A DNA stretch of 64,000 bases from Nonomuraea angiospora (GCF_014873145.1 NZ_JADBEK010000001.1:11904001-11968000); one strand, 5' to 3'. Positions 9,314 to 19,095 are shown, counted from the stretch's first letter. Numbers and translations are program-made. The notes: a model not told the origin generated them from the sequence alone.

Positions 9314-9323
9314 GCCGTGAAGC

Positions 9324-11207
9324 CTACTTGGCCGGTTGGAAGGTGGCGCAGAACCCTTCGAAGAAGTCGTAGTCGGCCTTCCAGTGGCTCTTCAGGGTGT
9401 GCCAGTAGATCGCGTACGCCCGCCCGTTCTCGGTGATGAATCCCCGGTTGCGCACCCGCGTCTTGCCGGTGTTGGTGTTCCAGGTGAAGTCCCAGTCCGC
9501 GGCGGCCTTATGGAAGCCGTCGACCCGCTTGATGTCGAGCTTCTTGTAGCCGCCGAAGTTGTTCTTGAGACTCGGCTCCTGCTTCTTCCAGTCCTTGTAC
9601 GGGTCCTTGCCGGGGTTCTTCGCCTCCTCGATCATGAGGTAGGCGTTGGAGGCCGCGCCGGGGCCCTTGAACTTGACCTGCATGCCGCCGCGGTCCCACA
9701 CGTCCCACCCCTTGGGCAGGCCGATGGAGAAGCCGAGCTTCTTGTCCTTGTACATCTTCCAGCCGGCCGGGAGGGGGTTCTTCTCCTCCTCCTTCTCCTT
9801 CTCAGGGGTCGGAGTGGCCGTCGGCGACGGCGGCTGGGAGGCGCTCGGCTCGGCGGAGGCCGACGTGGACGCGGACGCGCTCGGCGACGCCTGCGAGGCG
9901 GTGGCACTGGGGACCGTGGCCTGGGACGCGCCCTTCTTCGGATCGACATCGTCGGGGGCCGAGCGCAGGCCGAGGTAGCCGCCGATCGCGGCCACGAGCA
10001 CGACGGCCACGGCCGCCGCGATGACCGGGCCGGCCCGGCGCTGCTCCGTCCTGGCCGCGTCCATCGTGGACTCGGCGGTGGCGGGGGCCGGGTCCACGGT
10101 CGGCGCGGGCGTGATCCGCGACCCGGTCTCGGGGACGGCGGGCGACGGCGCCGGGGCGGGGGCGGCGATCAGGTTGGGGTCGGTCGGGGTGTCGTCCTCG
10201 ACGGGCGGCGCCTGGCGCAGCTTGCCCAGGGCGCGGAACCTGTTCTGGACGGCGGCCTTGCCCTGCGCGGAGGCCTCGCTGGGCGAGGGCGGATCGGCAG
10301 GTGCGGGCGCCTTGTGCGGCGCGGTGGGCAGCCGCGGCACGCGGATCGTCTGGGACACGGGGAACTGCGCGGTCGGCGGCGGGCTCGCCTGTGCGATGAC
10401 CTGCCGCAGCATCCGCTGCGCTTCCTCGTACGTGAGCCGCTGGACCGGCTCCTTGTTGAGCAGGCCCATGATCACGTCGGTGAGCGGGCCCGCGTGTGGA
10501 GCGGGATCGGGCTCGTCGGTCAGCACGGCGTGCATGGTCGCCAGGGCCATCCCCCGCTCGTGCGGGGAGCGGCCCTCCACGGCCGTGTACAGCGTAGCCC
10601 CTAACGACCATAGGTCCGACTCGCGCCGCGCGGGCAGCCCTTTGAGCCGCTCGGGCGCGATGAACGCCGGCGTTCCGGCCAGCCCGGTCACGGTGAGCTG
10701 CGTCTCGGTCTCCAGCGTGGCGATGCCGAAGTCGGTGAGCACGACCCGGCCGTCGTCGGCCAGCAGCACGTTCTCGGGTTTGACGTCGCGGTGCAGCACG
10801 CCGGCCTCGTGGGCGCGGTGCAGCGCGTCCAGCACGGCCAGGCCGATCTCGGCCACCCGCTTGGGCGCCAGCGGCCCGTCCTGCTTGATCACGGCGCCCA
10901 GCGAGCGCGACTGGACGAGCTGCATGACGATCCAGGGCCGGTCATCCTCCTCGATCACGTCGTGCACGACGATCACGTTGGGATGCTCGAACCTCGCCGC
11001 CGCCCTCGCCTCGCGCATCGTGCGCCGGTTCAGCAGCTGCACCTCCTCGCCCAGGGCGGCCGCGTACCTGACCTCCTTGACCGCGACCGTGCGGTCAAGG
11101 AGCTCGTCGTAGGCGCGCCAGACGATGCCCATCCCGCCCCTGCCGATGGGTTCCTGCAGCTGGTAGCGGCCGGCGATGCGGCGTCCCTCCTGCTTGCGAT
11201 CCGACAT
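9324..11207 (-). CDS. Membrane Ser/Thr protein kinase with extracellular sensor-like domain, first gene of the operon
   Basis: A 627-residue PknB-type kinase starting at ATG 11207 (MSDRKQEGRR), preceded by a GAGG site; an upstream in-frame start at 11249 is less likely. Kinase motifs are complete: IGRGGMGIVW, Lys44, HRDVKPEN, LTDFGIA, IAPER. After a proline/alanine-rich cytoplasmic linker comes one membrane helix near 392-412, a Ser/Ala/Pro linker with a KEKEEEK patch, and an outer domain starting PAGWKMYKDKKLGF. The outer domain is paralogous to that of the next kinase and may sense an extracellular ligand. It leads a six-gene minus-strand operon. Confidence 0.92.
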   Translation of the reverse strand: MSDRKQEGRRIAGRYQLQEPIGRGGMGIVWRAYDELLDRTVAVKEVRYAAALGEEVQLLNRRTMREARAAARFEHPNVIVVHDVIEEDDRPWIVMQLVQSRSLGAVIKQDGPLAPKRVAEIGLAVLDALHRAHEAGVLHRDVKPENVLLADDGRVVLTDFGIATLETETQLTVTGLAGTPAFIAPERLKGLPARRESDLWSLGATLYTAVEGRSPHERGMALATMHAVLTDEPDPAPHAGPLTDVIMGLLNKEPVQRLTYEEAQRMLRQVIAQASPPPTAQFPVSQTIRVPRLPTAPHKAPAPADPPSPSEASAQGKAAVQNRFRALGKLRQAPPVEDDTPTDPNLIAAPAPAPSPAVPETGSRITPAPTVDPAPATAESTMDAARTEQRRAGPVIAAAVAVVLVAAIGGYLGLRSAPDDVDPKKGASQATVPSATASQASPSASASTSASAEPSASQPPSPTATPTPEKEKEEEKNPLPAGWKMYKDKKLGFSIGLPKGWDVWDRGGMQVKFKGPGAASNAYLMIEEAKNPGKDPYKDWKKQEPSLKNNFGGYKKLDIKRVDGFHKAAADWDFTWNTNTGKTRVRNRGFITENGRAYAIYWHTLKSHWKADYDFFEGFCATFQPAK

Positions 11208-11328
11208 CAACGGCCTCAAACCCTCCTCTAGGCCAAGAAATACTCCCATAGCGAGGGATCAACGGCGACTCGCCTGAAGGACAGTCCGTCATGTGCGAGG
11301 CGCCGTCCAGCAGGTGAAGCCATGGGTG

Positions 11329-11334
11329 TAGTGT
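11329..11334 (+). promoter_or_regulatory. Putative -10 element of the chorismate mutase leader
   Basis: TAGTGT fits the actinobacterial TANNNT -10 consensus. Initiation seven bases after it falls at 11341, one base before the leader-peptide ATG, so the leader could be translated from a nearly leaderless transcript. No convincing -35 box is seen. Confidence 0.4.
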
Positions 11335-11341
11335 TTCAGAC

Positions 11342-11398
11342 ATGACTTGTCGCTACGCGTTTATCGAGCCGGCTCCGGGAGAGCCGGTCGTCAGCTAG
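11342..11398 (+). CDS. Putative 18-residue attenuator leader peptide (MTCRYAFIEPAPGEPVVS)
   Basis: A short ORF lies immediately after a candidate -10 box and upstream of a strong terminator hairpin, in front of a chorismate mutase gene. Its fifth and seventh codons are Tyr (TAC) and Phe (TTT), the end products of the chorismate-to-prephenate branch. TTT is a rare codon in such a GC-rich genome, which favours stalling. The stop codon lies within one of the mutually exclusive RNA stems. Function as a leader peptide is an inference from this arrangement; no protein role is proposed. Confidence 0.55.
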   Translation: MTCRYAFIEPAPGEPVVS

Positions 11399-11448
11399 CG
11401 ACCACCTGGAGCCGGCACGAGGCAGAGACGACCCGTCTCTGCCTTTTT
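11368..11448 (+). terminator. Attenuator: alternative stems and intrinsic terminator before chorismate mutase
   Basis: The terminator is a perfect 10-bp stem, GGCAGAGACG (11421-11430) with CGTCTCTGCC (11434-11443), followed by TTTTTGGTTTT. Upstream, CCGGCTC (11369-11375) pairs with GAGCCGG (11381-11387). A competing stem, GGTCGTC (11386-11392) with GACGACC (11427-11433), would break the terminator. A ribosome stalled at the Tyr/Phe codons would block the first stem and free the antiterminator; one that reaches the stop would mask it and allow termination. GCCGGCTCC (11368-11376) can also pair with GGAGCCGGC (11408-11416). The terminator is clearly visible; the switching is inferred. Confidence 0.75.
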
Positions 11449-11498
11449 GGTTTTCCCGCCGGCTGCGCAGGGGCCGGCCCGAATTGGGGGAGTCGAGG

Positions 11499-12476
11499 AT
11501 GTCATCGACCTTGGAACGGCGCGCGGTGGCGGTGGGCGGAACGCTCGTGGGCGAGGGGCCCGCCGTGGTGATCGGCGACCGGGTCGACCTGCGGGCGCAC
11601 CGCGGGCAGGCCGACGCGTACGAGGTGCTGGGCGAGCACGCCACGCTGGTGGAGCCGTACTCGGCCGCCGACCTGCCGGCCATCGCCGAGCGGGCGGACG
11701 CGGTCGTGGTGGGTTCGTCGTGGACGCGCGACATCCCGCTGGTGCGCTCGGCGGCCGGGCTGGGGCTGCCGGTGGTCGTGGAGCGGCGGCCCGCCGCCTC
11801 GCTGGAGGAGTGGCTGGAGCTGGCCGACTACTGCGCGCGGGAGGGTGACGGGCGGGTGCTCCTGTGCGAGGGCGGCCGGCTGGACCTGGGGCTGATGCGG
11901 GCGGCCCGCGCCGTCTCGGGGCGTCCCGTGCTCGCCGACGTCTCGCGGGACGCGGCGCTGTCCGCGGCGGCGGTGGCGGCGGGCGCCGACGGGCTCGTCG
12001 TGGACTCGGCCGAACGGGGCAAGTCCGCCGCCAAGCTCGGGACCTACGCGGGTGCCCGGACGGCTGAGCCCTCCAAGAGCGGGGCGCTGGAGTTCGTGGG
12101 CCCCGGGAGCCTCGCCGAGTCCCGTCAGGAGCTCTCTCCGGCCACGGCGCTGCGCGCGGCCGAGGAGGCGGTGACGGTCGTGGGCGCCCTGGTGCGGCCC
12201 GAGGCGCCCGCCACGCTGCCGGAGTGCCGCGAGGCGATCGACCGGGTGGACGCGGCGCTGGCCACGCTGCTCGAACGGCGGGCGGCGCTGGCGGGCATCG
12301 TGCAGCGGATCAAGCCGGTGGGCGGGTTCGCGGGGCGCGACCTGGCCCGGGAGCGCGCGCTCGTGGCGCGGATGGCGCTGCGCGCCCCGTCGCTGGGGGA
12401 GGCCCGGCTCGCGCCCATCATGAACGCCGTCATCGAGGCGGGCCTCCACCTGGCCGAGGAGCGCTCGGCCGAGTGA
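11499..12476 (+). CDS. Chorismate mutase (AroQ type) fused to a degenerate DAHP-synthase-like domain
   Basis: The C-terminal part (about 241-320) is an AroQ chorismate mutase domain, with the active-site pattern CREAID, LLERRA, QRIK and the D-x-x-RE motif in RDLARE, making prephenate for Phe and Tyr. The N-terminal 235 residues resemble a class I-beta DAHP synthase barrel in order and spacing (VEPYSAADLPAIAERAD, VVVGSS, VLLCEGG), but the KPRTSPYSFQG and DPSHS catalytic motifs of that enzyme are absent. That half is therefore probably non-catalytic, perhaps regulatory. ATG 11499 is supported by GGGGGAG 6 nt upstream; it is preceded by an attenuator-like leader. Confidence 0.82.
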   Translation: MSSTLERRAVAVGGTLVGEGPAVVIGDRVDLRAHRGQADAYEVLGEHATLVEPYSAADLPAIAERADAVVVGSSWTRDIPLVRSAAGLGLPVVVERRPAASLEEWLELADYCAREGDGRVLLCEGGRLDLGLMRAARAVSGRPVLADVSRDAALSAAAVAAGADGLVVDSAERGKSAAKLGTYAGARTAEPSKSGALEFVGPGSLAESRQELSPATALRAAEEAVTVVGALVRPEAPATLPECREAIDRVDAALATLLERRAALAGIVQRIKPVGGFAGRDLARERALVARMALRAPSLGEARLAPIMNAVIEAGLHLAEERSAE

Positions 12477-12482
12477 GCGGGC

Positions 12483-13586
12483 TCAGGGGGCGTCGAGGCG
12501 GACGTTGTTCATGGGGCGGCCCGGCCCGGCGGCGATCTGCTTGGTGATGAGCTCGGCGAAGCGGCGGTAGCCGTCGCCCGTCGGGTGGTAGCTGCGGGCG
12601 TTGACCTTGAGCTCGTCCATGTTCAGGGCCAGCCCGTTCAGGTACGGCTGCGGCTGTCCCACCTCGTGCCCCGTGAACGCCTCGTACGCGTCCACGTACT
12701 CGACGCTCCCCGGCGCGCCGAACGCCGCGATCACGCGGTCGAAGTCGGACACCACCGAGGCCACCGTGTCGTTGAGCCGGCGCGTCATCCCGTTCAGCCA
12801 GGTCTGGTCCTCGGCGCTCAGGTTGTCGACGGTGGTCACGGGGTCCTCGGGGAAGGGCCGGGGGTAGCCGAGGACGATGATGCGGGCGTTCGGCGCCCGC
12901 GTCCGCAGCTCGCGCAGCACCTTGGTCAGGTTGGGGCGCAGCTCGTCGATGCGGCGGGCGACGGCGGCGTCCTGCTCCACGCACGCCGACGACCACGGCA
13001 GCTTGACGATGCAGCCCGTGAGCACCTTCGTGAACCCGGCGTCGTTGCCGCCGATGCTCAGCGTCACCAGGCTGGCGTTCGGGCCGACCCGGGTGATCTG
13101 GGGCTGCTGGCCGTACTGGCCCGACAGGATCTGGGTGGTGGTGGCGCCGCTGCAGGCGTAGAAGGCGGTGCCGCCCCCGAAGCGGTAGGCCTGCGCGACG
13201 AGCGGCACGTACGAGCCCGTCGCCCGGTGGCAGCGGGCGGCGCCGTCGTTGAGCGGTTTCCTGTCCAGGTCCCAGACGCCCTCGCCGGAGGAGTAGGAGT
13301 CGCCGAGCGCGACGTACATGCCGCCCTGTGCCACCTGCACGGGCGTCAGGCGGGTCGCCTGCGGCAGCCTCCCGTGCGGCTCCTGGCCGTCCGGGCAGCC
13401 CGCGCCCAGCACGGCGCAGGCCAGCCTCGGTAAGACGCCCAGGGGCGCGCATGCCAAGGCAAGGGCGGCGCCGACGGCGGCGGCGGCCACGACCTGGACC
13501 ATCGCCCGTCTCGTCCATCTCGGCGTCTGTCGTGTCGCCTCGTCCAGTGCGGCCTCCCCCGGTGCGGCGGCTCTGTGCCGGCACAT
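12483..13586 (-). CDS. Secreted SGNH/GDSL-family lipase or esterase
   Basis: The catalytic core carries block I GDSYSSGEG, block III GGNDAG and a C-terminal DGYRRFAE region with the expected Asp/His (YHPTGDGY). Paired Cys residues (CHRATG, FYACSG, GCIVK, SACVEQ) resemble the disulfide pattern of Streptomyces secreted SGNH lipases. A hydrophobic stretch near residues 29-50 (MVQVVAAAAVGAALALACA) looks like a signal sequence. The start could be the first ATG at 13586 or that internal ATG at 13502; neither has a strong ribosome-binding site. It converges on the chorismate mutase gene with only 6 nt between. Confidence 0.88.
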   Translation of the reverse strand: MCRHRAAAPGEAALDEATRQTPRWTRRAMVQVVAAAAVGAALALACAPLGVLPRLACAVLGAGCPDGQEPHGRLPQATRLTPVQVAQGGMYVALGDSYSSGEGVWDLDRKPLNDGAARCHRATGSYVPLVAQAYRFGGGTAFYACSGATTTQILSGQYGQQPQITRVGPNASLVTLSIGGNDAGFTKVLTGCIVKLPWSSACVEQDAAVARRIDELRPNLTKVLRELRTRAPNARIIVLGYPRPFPEDPVTTVDNLSAEDQTWLNGMTRRLNDTVASVVSDFDRVIAAFGAPGSVEYVDAYEAFTGHEVGQPQPYLNGLALNMDELKVNARSYHPTGDGYRRFAELITKQIAAGPGRPMNNVRLDAP

Positions 13587-13599
13587 CGAGAGTACTCAG

Positions 13600-14955
13600 T
13601 CAGGGGCGGCCGCCGTTGACGGTCCGGCGGCGGCTGACCACCCGCCAGCCGAGGGCGATGGCCGCGGCCAGCGCCGGGATGAGGAAGAACGCCACCCGCT
13701 GGTCGGCGTCGGCGAAGGGCATCAGCAGCACGACGAGCGCCAGGAACGCCAGCGTGAACCAGTTCGTGTACGGCGCGCCGGGCATCGGGAAGACCGACAG
13801 GTGCCCGGAGCGGCGCAGCCGCAGCTGACACCAGACGAGCACGCCCCAGGTCGTGATCACGCCGAGGGAGGCGACGGCGGTGGCGATGTTGAAGGCGTGC
13901 TCGGGCAGGAAGTAGAACAGCGCCACCCCGGCCAGGAACATGACCGCCGTGAACAGGATGCCGCCCATCGGGACGAACCTGGAGCTGAGCGTGCCCGTGA
14001 ACCCGGGCGCCTCCTGCTTCATGGCCATCGCGCGCAGGATGCGGCCCGTGGCGTACAGGCCGGAGTTGCAGGACGAGAGCGCGGCGGTGATCACGACCAG
14101 GTTCATCGCGTCGGCGGCCCACGGGACGCCGAGGCCCGCGAAGACCGTCACGAACGGCGAGGTGCCCGCGTGGTACGCGGTCCACGGCAGGACCATCGCC
14201 AGCAGCGCCACCGAGCCCACGTAGAAGATCGCGATGCGCCACACCACGCCGTTGATCGCCTTCGGCATGACCTGGTGCGGCCTGGCCGTCTCGCCCGCCG
14301 TGATGCCGACCAGCTCGATCGACGCGTACGCGAACACCACCGACTGCAGGCTCATCAGCACCATCGGGAAGCCCTTGGGGAAGAAGCCGCCGTGGGCGAC
14401 GAGGTTGTGCGGGGTCGCCTGGCCGATCGTGAAGACCACCAGGACCAGGCCGACCACCAGGAAGATCGTGATCGCCAGCACCTTCAGCATGGCGAACCAG
14501 AACTCCAGCTCGCCGAACAGCCGGACCGACACCAGGTTGACCGACAGCACGAAGCCCAGGGCGATGAGCGCCGTCAGCCACTGCGGGAACGCCGGAGCCC
14601 AGTAGTGGATGTAGGCGGCGATGGCGGTCAGCTCGGCGATGCCGGTGAACGCCCAGTTGATCCAGTACATCCAGCCGCTGGCGAACGCCGCCCACGGGCC
14701 GATGAACTCGCCCGCGTACTCGACGAACGACCCCGCCACCGGGCGGTAGAGCACCAGCTCGCCGAGCGCCCGCATGACGAAGAACGCGGCCGCTCCGGCG
14801 GTGGCGTACGAGAGCACCAGGGCGGGCCCCGCCGCGGCCAGCCGGCCGCCCGAACCGAGGAACAGGCCGACCCCGATCGCCCCGCCGATCGCGATCATCT
14901 GGACCTGGCGGTTGCCGAGCGCGTGCCGGTATCCTTCGTCCGTCTGCGTGCGCAC
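13600..14955 (-). CDS. APC superfamily amino acid permease
   Basis: A 451-residue transporter with about 12 hydrophobic segments and the amino acid permease signature IAIGGAIGVGLFLGSG in the first helix, followed by VMRALGELVLYRPVAGSF. It belongs to the family of AnsP, GabP and CycA, which import amino acids with protons; the specific substrate cannot be read. GTG at 14955 is chosen because GAGGAG sits 7 nt upstream; a longer TTG-initiated frame to 14970 is less likely. It is transcribed toward the SGNH lipase gene and divergently from dnaE. Confidence 0.9.
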   Translation of the reverse strand: MRTQTDEGYRHALGNRQVQMIAIGGAIGVGLFLGSGGRLAAAGPALVLSYATAGAAAFFVMRALGELVLYRPVAGSFVEYAGEFIGPWAAFASGWMYWINWAFTGIAELTAIAAYIHYWAPAFPQWLTALIALGFVLSVNLVSVRLFGELEFWFAMLKVLAITIFLVVGLVLVVFTIGQATPHNLVAHGGFFPKGFPMVLMSLQSVVFAYASIELVGITAGETARPHQVMPKAINGVVWRIAIFYVGSVALLAMVLPWTAYHAGTSPFVTVFAGLGVPWAADAMNLVVITAALSSCNSGLYATGRILRAMAMKQEAPGFTGTLSSRFVPMGGILFTAVMFLAGVALFYFLPEHAFNIATAVASLGVITTWGVLVWCQLRLRRSGHLSVFPMPGAPYTNWFTLAFLALVVLLMPFADADQRVAFFLIPALAAAIALGWRVVSRRRTVNGGRP

Positions 14956-15124
14956 CGAGTGTCTCCTCAACTACTTACAGTGAATAAGACGATATCGGTG
15001 CTGATGGCCACGGGGGTCCCGGCGCGCCGGTCCGGGCGGGGGCGCGGCGCGGGCGTCAGGATGTCGGTCCGGACCACTAGAGTCGGAGCGCACAACCCCA
15101 CTCGAGACCGGGAGGCGCCGCTCC

Positions 15125-18100
15125 ATGTCGTCCAGCGACTCGTTCGTCCATCTGCACGTACACACCGAATACTCGATGCTGGACGGGGCCGCCCGGCTCA
15201 AGCAGATGTTCAAACAGGTCGGCGACCTGGGCATGCCGGCGATCGCGATCACCGACCACGGCAACATGCACGGCGCGTACGACTTCTACAGGCAGGCGAC
15301 GGGCGCCGGGATCAAGCCGATCATCGGCATCGAGGCCTACGTCGCGCCGGAGCTGCGCCACAACAAGAAGCCGGTCCTGTGGGGCGAGCCGCACCAGAAG
15401 AAGGACGACGTCTCGGCGGGTGGCTACTACACCCACATGACGATCTGGGCGCGCAACAAGGCGGGCCTGCACAACCTGATGCGCCTGTCCTCGCGCGCCT
15501 ACACCGAGGGGTTCGTGCGCAAGTGGGCGCGGATGGACGCCGAGATCCTCGCCGAGCACTCAGAGGGCCTGATGGCCACCACCGGGTGCCCGTCGGGCGA
15601 GGTGCAGACGAGGCTGCGGCTGGGCCAGTACGACGAGGCGCTCAAGGCCGCGGCGAAGTTCCAGGACATCTTCGGCAAGGACAACTTCTACCTGGAGATC
15701 ATGGACCACGGGCTCGACATCGAGCGCCGCGTCCGCGACGGGCTGACCAGGATCAGCAAGGAGCTGAACATCCCGCCGCTGGTCACCAACGACTCGCACT
15801 ACACCTACGAGTCCGACGCCTCCTCCCACGACGCCCTCCTGTGCATCCAGACCGGCAAGCAGCTGTCCGACCCCGACCGGTTCCGCTTCGACGGCAGCGG
15901 CTACTACATCAAGACCGCCGACGAGATGCGCGCGGTCGACTCCTCCGACCTGTGGGCCGAGGGCTGCCGCAACACGCTGCTGGTGGCCGAGAAGGTCGAC
16001 CCCGAGGGGTTCTTCCAGCACAAGAACCTCATGCCGACCTTCCCCATCCCCGAGGGCATGACCGAGGAGCAGTTCTTCCGCCAGGAGGTCTGGAAGGGCC
16101 TCGAGCGGCGCTTCCCCGAGGGCGTCGACGAGGAGCACCGCGCCTGGGCGGAAAACGAGCTGGGCGTCATCATCCAGATGGGCTTCCCGAGCTACTTCCT
16201 CGTGGTCGCCGACTTCATCATGTGGGCCAAGAGCAACGGCATCCGGGTCGGTCCCGGCCGTGGCTCGGCGGCGGGGTCGCTGGTGGCGTACGCGCTGGGC
16301 ATCACCGACCTCGACCCGATCCCGCATGGCCTGATCTTCGAGCGCTTCCTCAACCCCGAGCGCGTGTCCATGCCCGACGTCGACATCGACTTCGACGAGC
16401 GCAGGCGCGGTGACGTGATCCGCTACGTCACCGAGAAGTGGGGCGCCGACAAGGTCGCCATGATCGCCACGTTCGGCACCATCAAGGCGAAGGCCGCCAT
16501 CAAGGACGCGGGCCGCGTCCTGGGCTACCCCTACGCGCTGGGCGACCGGGTCTCCAAGGCGTTCCCGCCCGCCGTCATGGGCAAGGACATCCCGCTGTCG
16601 GGCATCTTCGACAAGGACCACCCGCGCTACGCCGAGGCCGGTGAGCTGCGCAAGCTCTACGAGGAAGACGTCGACGTCAAGGCGACGATGGACCTCGGCA
16701 AGGGCCTGGAGGGCCTGATCAGGCAGACCGGCGTGCACGCCGCGGGCGTGATCATGTCGGCCGAGGTGCTGACCGACTACATCCCGGTCATGCGCCGCGA
16801 CTCCGACGGCGCGATCATCACGCAGTTCGACTACCCGACCTGCGAGACGCTCGGCCTGCTGAAGATGGACTTCCTGGGCCTGCGCAACCTCACGATCATC
16901 GACGACTGCGTGAAGATGATCGAGTCCACCACCGGCGAGCAGATCGACCTGCTGAAGCTGCCGCTCGACGACCGCAAGTCCTACGAGCTCCTGGCCCGCG
17001 GCGACACCCTCGGCATCTTCCAGCTCGACGGCGGCGGCATGCGCTCGCTGCTGCGGCTCATGCGCCCCGACAACTTCGAGGACATCTCCGCCGCCCTCGC
17101 GCTCTACCGCCCCGGCCCGATGGGCGCCAACTCCCACACCAACTACGCGCTGCGCAAGAACGGCCAGCAGGACATCACCCCGATCCACCCCGAGCTCGAG
17201 GAGCCGCTGAAGGACATCCTCGACACGACCTACGGCCTGATCGTCTATCAGGAGCAGGTCATGGCCATCGCGCAGCGGGTCGCCGGCTACTCGCTGGGCG
17301 GCGCCGACCTGCTGCGGCGCGCGATGGGCAAGAAGAAGAAGTCCGAGCTGGACAAGCAGTTCGAGTTCTTCGAGAAGGGCATGCAGGACAACGGCTTCTC
17401 GGCCGCGGCCATCAAGGCCCTGTGGGACATCCTGCTGCCGTTCTCCGACTACGCCTTCAACAAGGCCCACACCGCCGGTTACGGCCTGGTCTCCTACTGG
17501 ACCGCCTACCTCAAGGCCAACTACCCGGCCGCCTACATGGCCGCGCTGCTGTCCTCGGTGAAGGACGACAAGGACAAGTCGGCCCTCTACCTCAACGAGT
17601 GCCGCCGCATGGGCATCAAGGTCTACCCGCCGGACGTCAACGACTCCGACTTCGACTTCACGCCGCGCGGCACCGACATCCGCTTCGGCCTGTCCGCCGT
17701 CCGCAACGTCGGCGCCAACGTCGTCGACGGCATCCTCAAGGCGCGCAAGGAGAAGGGCCGCTTCGCCGAGTTCAAGGACTTCCTGCGCAAGGTGCCGGCC
17801 ATCGTCTGCAACAAGCGCGTGATCGAGTCGCTGATCAAGGCGGGCGCGTTCGACTCGGTCGGCCACGTCCGCAAGGGCCTGGTCATGGTGCACGAGCAGG
17901 CCGTCGACGCGATCATCGACATCAAGAAGAACGAGGCCATCGGCCAGGACTCCCTCTTCGGCGCCATCGACGGGGGCGAGGACCAGACCTTCGACGTGCA
18001 GATTCCGGTGGGGGAGTGGGACAAGAACACGCTCCTGCAGTTCGAGCGGGAGATGCTCGGCCTCTACGTGTCCGACCACCCGCTGTTCGGCGTCGAGCAC

Positions 18101-18652
18101 ATCCTGTCGGCGGGGGCCGACTGCTCGATCGCGGCCGTCCAGGACGAGAGCCGGGCCGACGGCCAGGTGGTGACCGTGGGCGGCATCCTGAGCGGGGTGC
18201 AGCGCAAGGTCACCAAGAAGGGCGACACCTGGGTGCTGACCCAGCTGGAGGACCTCGAAGGCTCGATCGAGGTGATGATCTTCCCGTCGGCGTACCAGCT
18301 GTGCTCGACGATCCTGGCCGAGGACGCGATCGTCTTCGTCAAGGGGCGCATCGACAAGCGGGAAGACGTCGCCAAGATCATCGCCATGGAGGTGACGGCG
18401 CCCGACCTGACCCAGGAGGCGGGCGGCCCGCTGCTGGTGAGCCTGCCGCTGACCCGCTGCACCCCGCCGGTGGTGGGGCGGCTGAAGGAGATCCTCACGA
18501 CGCATCCGGGGACGTCGGAGGTGCACCTGCAGGTCCACAACGGCCCCAAGACCACGGTGATGCGCGTCGACGACCGCCTCCGCGTCACCCCCTCGCCCGC
18601 TCTCATGGGCGACCTGAAACAACTCCTCGGGCCGGCGTGCCTGGGCGCGTGA
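15125..18652 (+). CDS. dnaE: DNA polymerase III alpha subunit
   Basis: The 1175-residue replicative polymerase. The N-terminal PHP domain begins [17 protein letters not shown], the polymerase domain contains [14 protein letters not shown] and the metal-binding [12 protein letters not shown], and the C-terminal region has the helix-hairpin-helix and an OB-fold ([18 protein letters not shown]). This full domain order and length match actinobacterial DnaE1, the essential replicase, not the error-prone ImuC/DnaE2. ATG 15125 follows a GGGAGG site 9 nt upstream. It stands alone, with a repeat-rich gap downstream. Confidence 0.97.
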   Translation: MSSSDSFVHLHVHTEYSMLDGAARLKQMFKQVGDLGMPAIAITDHGNMHGAYDFYRQATGAGIKPIIGIEAYVAPELRHNKKPVLWGEPHQKKDDVSAGGYYTHMTIWARNKAGLHNLMRLSSRAYTEGFVRKWARMDAEILAEHSEGLMATTGCPSGEVQTRLRLGQYDEALKAAAKFQDIFGKDNFYLEIMDHGLDIERRVRDGLTRISKELNIPPLVTNDSHYTYESDASSHDALLCIQTGKQLSDPDRFRFDGSGYYIKTADEMRAVDSSDLWAEGCRNTLLVAEKVDPEGFFQHKNLMPTFPIPEGMTEEQFFRQEVWKGLERRFPEGVDEEHRAWAENELGVIIQMGFPSYFLVVADFIMWAKSNGIRVGPGRGSAAGSLVAYALGITDLDPIPHGLIFERFLNPERVSMPDVDIDFDERRRGDVIRYVTEKWGADKVAMIATFGTIKAKAAIKDAGRVLGYPYALGDRVSKAFPPAVMGKDIPLSGIFDKDHPRYAEAGELRKLYEEDVDVKATMDLGKGLEGLIRQTGVHAAGVIMSAEVLTDYIPVMRRDSDGAIITQFDYPTCETLGLLKMDFLGLRNLTIIDDCVKMIESTTGEQIDLLKLPLDDRKSYELLARGDTLGIFQLDGGGMRSLLRLMRPDNFEDISAALALYRPGPMGANSHTNYALRKNGQQDITPIHPELEEPLKDILDTTYGLIVYQEQVMAIAQRVAGYSLGGADLLRRAMGKKKKSELDKQFEFFEKGMQDNGFSAAAIKALWDILLPFSDYAFNKAHTAGYGLVSYWTAYLKANYPAAYMAALLSSVKDDKDKSALYLNECRRMGIKVYPPDVNDSDFDFTPRGTDIRFGLSAVRNVGANVVDGILKARKEKGRFAEFKDFLRKVPAIVCNKRVIESLIKAGAFDSVGHVRKGLVMVHEQAVDAIIDIKKNEAIGQDSLFGAIDGGEDQTFDVQIPVGEWDKNTLLQFEREMLGLYVSDHPLFGVEHILSAGADCSIAAVQDESRADGQVVTVGGILSGVQRKVTKKGDTWVLTQLEDLEGSIEVMIFPSAYQLCSTILAEDAIVFVKGRIDKREDVAKIIAMEVTAPDLTQEAGGPLLVSLPLTRCTPPVVGRLKEILTTHPGTSEVHLQVHNGPKTTVMRVDDRLRVTPSPALMGDLKQLLGPACLGA

Positions 18653-18740
18653 TCTCTCTCCGCCCTGCCGCGCACTGAAACCCGGCGCCCTTCCTCGCCC
18701 TCCCGGCCCGGGCTCCAGCCGCAGGCGACGACTGCCGCCC

Positions 18741-18900
18741 GGGCTCTCCCACCGCTGTGGTTGCTTCCGCCGGGGCTCTCCCACCGCTGCGGCGGCTGCC
18801 GCCCGGGCTCTCGCACCGCTGCGGTTGCTTCCGCCGGGGCTCTCCCACCGCTGCGGCGGCTGCCGCCCGGGCTCTCGCACCGCTGCGGCGGCTGTCCTGG
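18741..18900. repeat. Tandem array, five units of 32 bp
   Basis: Units beginning gggctctc occur at 18741, 18773, 18805, 18837 and 18869. The second half alternates between two versions: gtggttgcttccgccg-like and gcggcggctgccgccc-like. A decayed unit may precede it near 18710. Units are directly adjacent with no unique spacers, so this is not a CRISPR array. Confidence 0.85.
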
Positions 18901-19095
18901 CACCCTTTACGGCTGCGCACGGGAGAGCCCACCCGCCGCACGCGGCCGGGCTCTGTCCAGGGGGACGCTCACCGGGCGGGCGTGGCGGGCCGCCGTGACG
19001 CGCGGCTGAAAGCGCCGGTCGGGACGTGATCGTGGTGGATCCCCGCAACACCTCCCGCACCTGCTCCTGAGCGGCAGGTGGACGGAGGGGTGCCG

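Noticed and set aside
18741..18900. A CRISPR array
   Set aside because: Units are joined head to tail without unique spacers, and no cas genes are near.
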